Shown: positions 63,679 through 64,000 of the stretch, piece after piece
Numbering within the stretch: the stretch's first letter is position 1
Layout of the letters: every line of letters begins with the position of its first letter
Assembly: GCA_028752905.1 (NCBI GenBank)
Contig: JAQNBH010000002.1
Location: 26,953,932 to 27,017,931, forward strand
Length of the DNA stretch: 64,000 nucleotides
Direction: 5' to 3'
Origin: Cladorhizidae sp. MBARI D1340-BT2
Taxonomy: Eukaryota > Porifera > Demospongiae > Poecilosclerida > Cladorhizidae
The notes under the pieces: model-generated
What the model was told of the DNA's origin: nothing
Databases searched by the model: none
The model's input: the letters and a program-made list of their open reading frames with translations, nothing else
Program-made: the position numbers and the translations under genes

Positions 63679-64000
63679 ATAGAGAACACATAATGAAACC
63701 TATCATTCGAATCATATCAAGTCCATTACAGTAAAGTGTGCAGAATATTATGGATGTTTGATATCAACAGAGAGCACAGAGAGAGACCTATCTTAATAGC
63801 TATATATCAAGTTTATTCAGTGAAGTGTGGAGAATCTATTTAGCATCAAGAGAGAGCAGAGAGAAACCTATCTTGTGATTCTATCAAGTCCATTACTGTG
63901 AAGTATGCGGAATATACGGATGTTTGGTATCAAGAGAGAGAACAGAGAGAGGCCTACCTTTAGAGCTATATATCAAGTCTATTCAGTGAAGTGTGGAGAA
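63679..64000. repeat. P/Q module 25, cut by the window end
   Basis: The first 322 bp of a beta-type module (aaagtgtgc), ending inside the second complete Q repeat. The array continues beyond the window. Confidence 0.95.

Larger units (their letters stand above)
18688..64000. repeat. Satellite array, right block (402/403 bp monomer)
   Basis: The same satellite in the same orientation resumes at the base after the transposon and runs to the window end: 87 complete monomers after the 358 bp remainder of the split one, plus 19 complete modules and one cut module. The dominant classes are E, F, G, H, I and L; the A-D classes of the left block appear only near 43342-44146. The left flank of the transposon (from about 14020) already has right-type classes (G, F, E), so the class boundary is inside the left block and not at the transposon. 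No gene is seen. Confidence 0.98.

Noticed and set aside
835..64000. Recurring antisense reading frames of 61, 88 or 123 codons (and a 65-codon one) in nearly every monomer, which could suggest a multicopy gene family.
   Set aside because: They recur only because the DNA recurs. Their length changes with the T4/T5 run and single-base variants, many units break the frame, there is no sign of synonymous bias, and the frame does not respect the module or monomer boundaries.
1..64000. A CRISPR-like repeat-spacer array.
   Set aside because: The unit is 400 bp and nearly identical throughout, with no short repeat separated by unique spacers and no cas genes. The piggyBac element also points to a eukaryote.
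1..64000. A CENP-B box in the monomer (ttttcgggggg or aactggaaaacgcc looked similar).
   Set aside because: The essential pattern NTTCGNNNNANNCGGGN is not met: TTCG is followed by a G run with no CGGG at the right distance, and the other string lacks TTCG.
1..64000. G-quadruplex formation by the G6/G7 runs.
   Set aside because: There is only one G run per 400 bp, too far apart for an intramolecular structure.
1..64000. tRNA, rRNA or other RNA genes as the origin of the monomer.
   Set aside because: No A/B box pair, anticodon arm or conserved rRNA string was recognised in the monomer or module.

Overview
This window is almost entirely satellite DNA from a eukaryote, interrupted once by a degenerate piggyBac-type DNA transposon. 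No intact host gene, RNA gene, operon or CRISPR array is visible. The organism cannot be named from the sequence. An AT-rich array of this size, a piggyBac-family element with a TTAA target and no coding outside the transposon suggest heterochromatin (possibly pericentromeric) of an animal, most likely an invertebrate. That last step is inference.

Layout: positions 1-16590 and 18688-64000 are one tandem array in a single orientation. Its basic monomer is 402 or 403 bp, counted here from AACATGTTTAGCATC. I count 121 complete monomers, one split by the transposon and one partial at the left edge. At 25 points (24 complete, one cut by the window end) a 506 or 510 bp module lies between two monomers, giving a long unit of about 909 bp. 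The module is built from about 80-90 bp sub-repeats of two kinds (P and Q) that alternate as dimers of about 167-183 bp. The 385 bp body of the short monomer sits inside a Q sub-repeat and is flanked by a direct repeat ATCAAG. The composite unit therefore looks like an insertion into an older, shorter satellite, later amplified.

Monomer classes used below, by diagnostic bases: A (catcataacttcc, aaaactttgg, ggggtaaag, gaatag); B (aaaattatggc); C (T4 run, aaagatccc, gtaggaaag); D (cgtcataacttcc); E (ggcacttatc); F (C-like with gcttgacgg); G (atccccataac, caacatttt); H (catcataacttgc, aaaatgttgg); I (T4, gtacttaaaa); J (aaaattctcttt); K (plain T5); L (T4, aaagatccc, gtactcaaaa, gaagagct). A prime or the suffix 4 marks a variant or a T4 recombinant. 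T4 and T5 refer to the ggttttcac / ggtttttcac run, which sets the 402 / 403 bp length. The left part (1640-9290) is a four-monomer higher-order repeat of 1611 bp (A-B-C-D). The right array uses E-L classes around the recurring block module-H-I-module-G-F-E, with larger duplications of 1714, 3620 and 7747 bp.

Positions 16591-18687 hold the transposon: 2097 bp, TTAA on both sides, 13 bp terminal inverted repeats with one mismatch, two 18 bp palindromes near the left end, and a broken transposase gene reading rightward. The transposase keeps its acidic N-terminus, the start of the DDE domain, the block with the first catalytic Asp, and two later blocks in other frames. It lacks the second catalytic block and the whole C-terminus, where a 199 bp tandem repeat lies instead. 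Every other monomer of the array is an empty-site copy of the insertion point, so the insertion can be read to the base.
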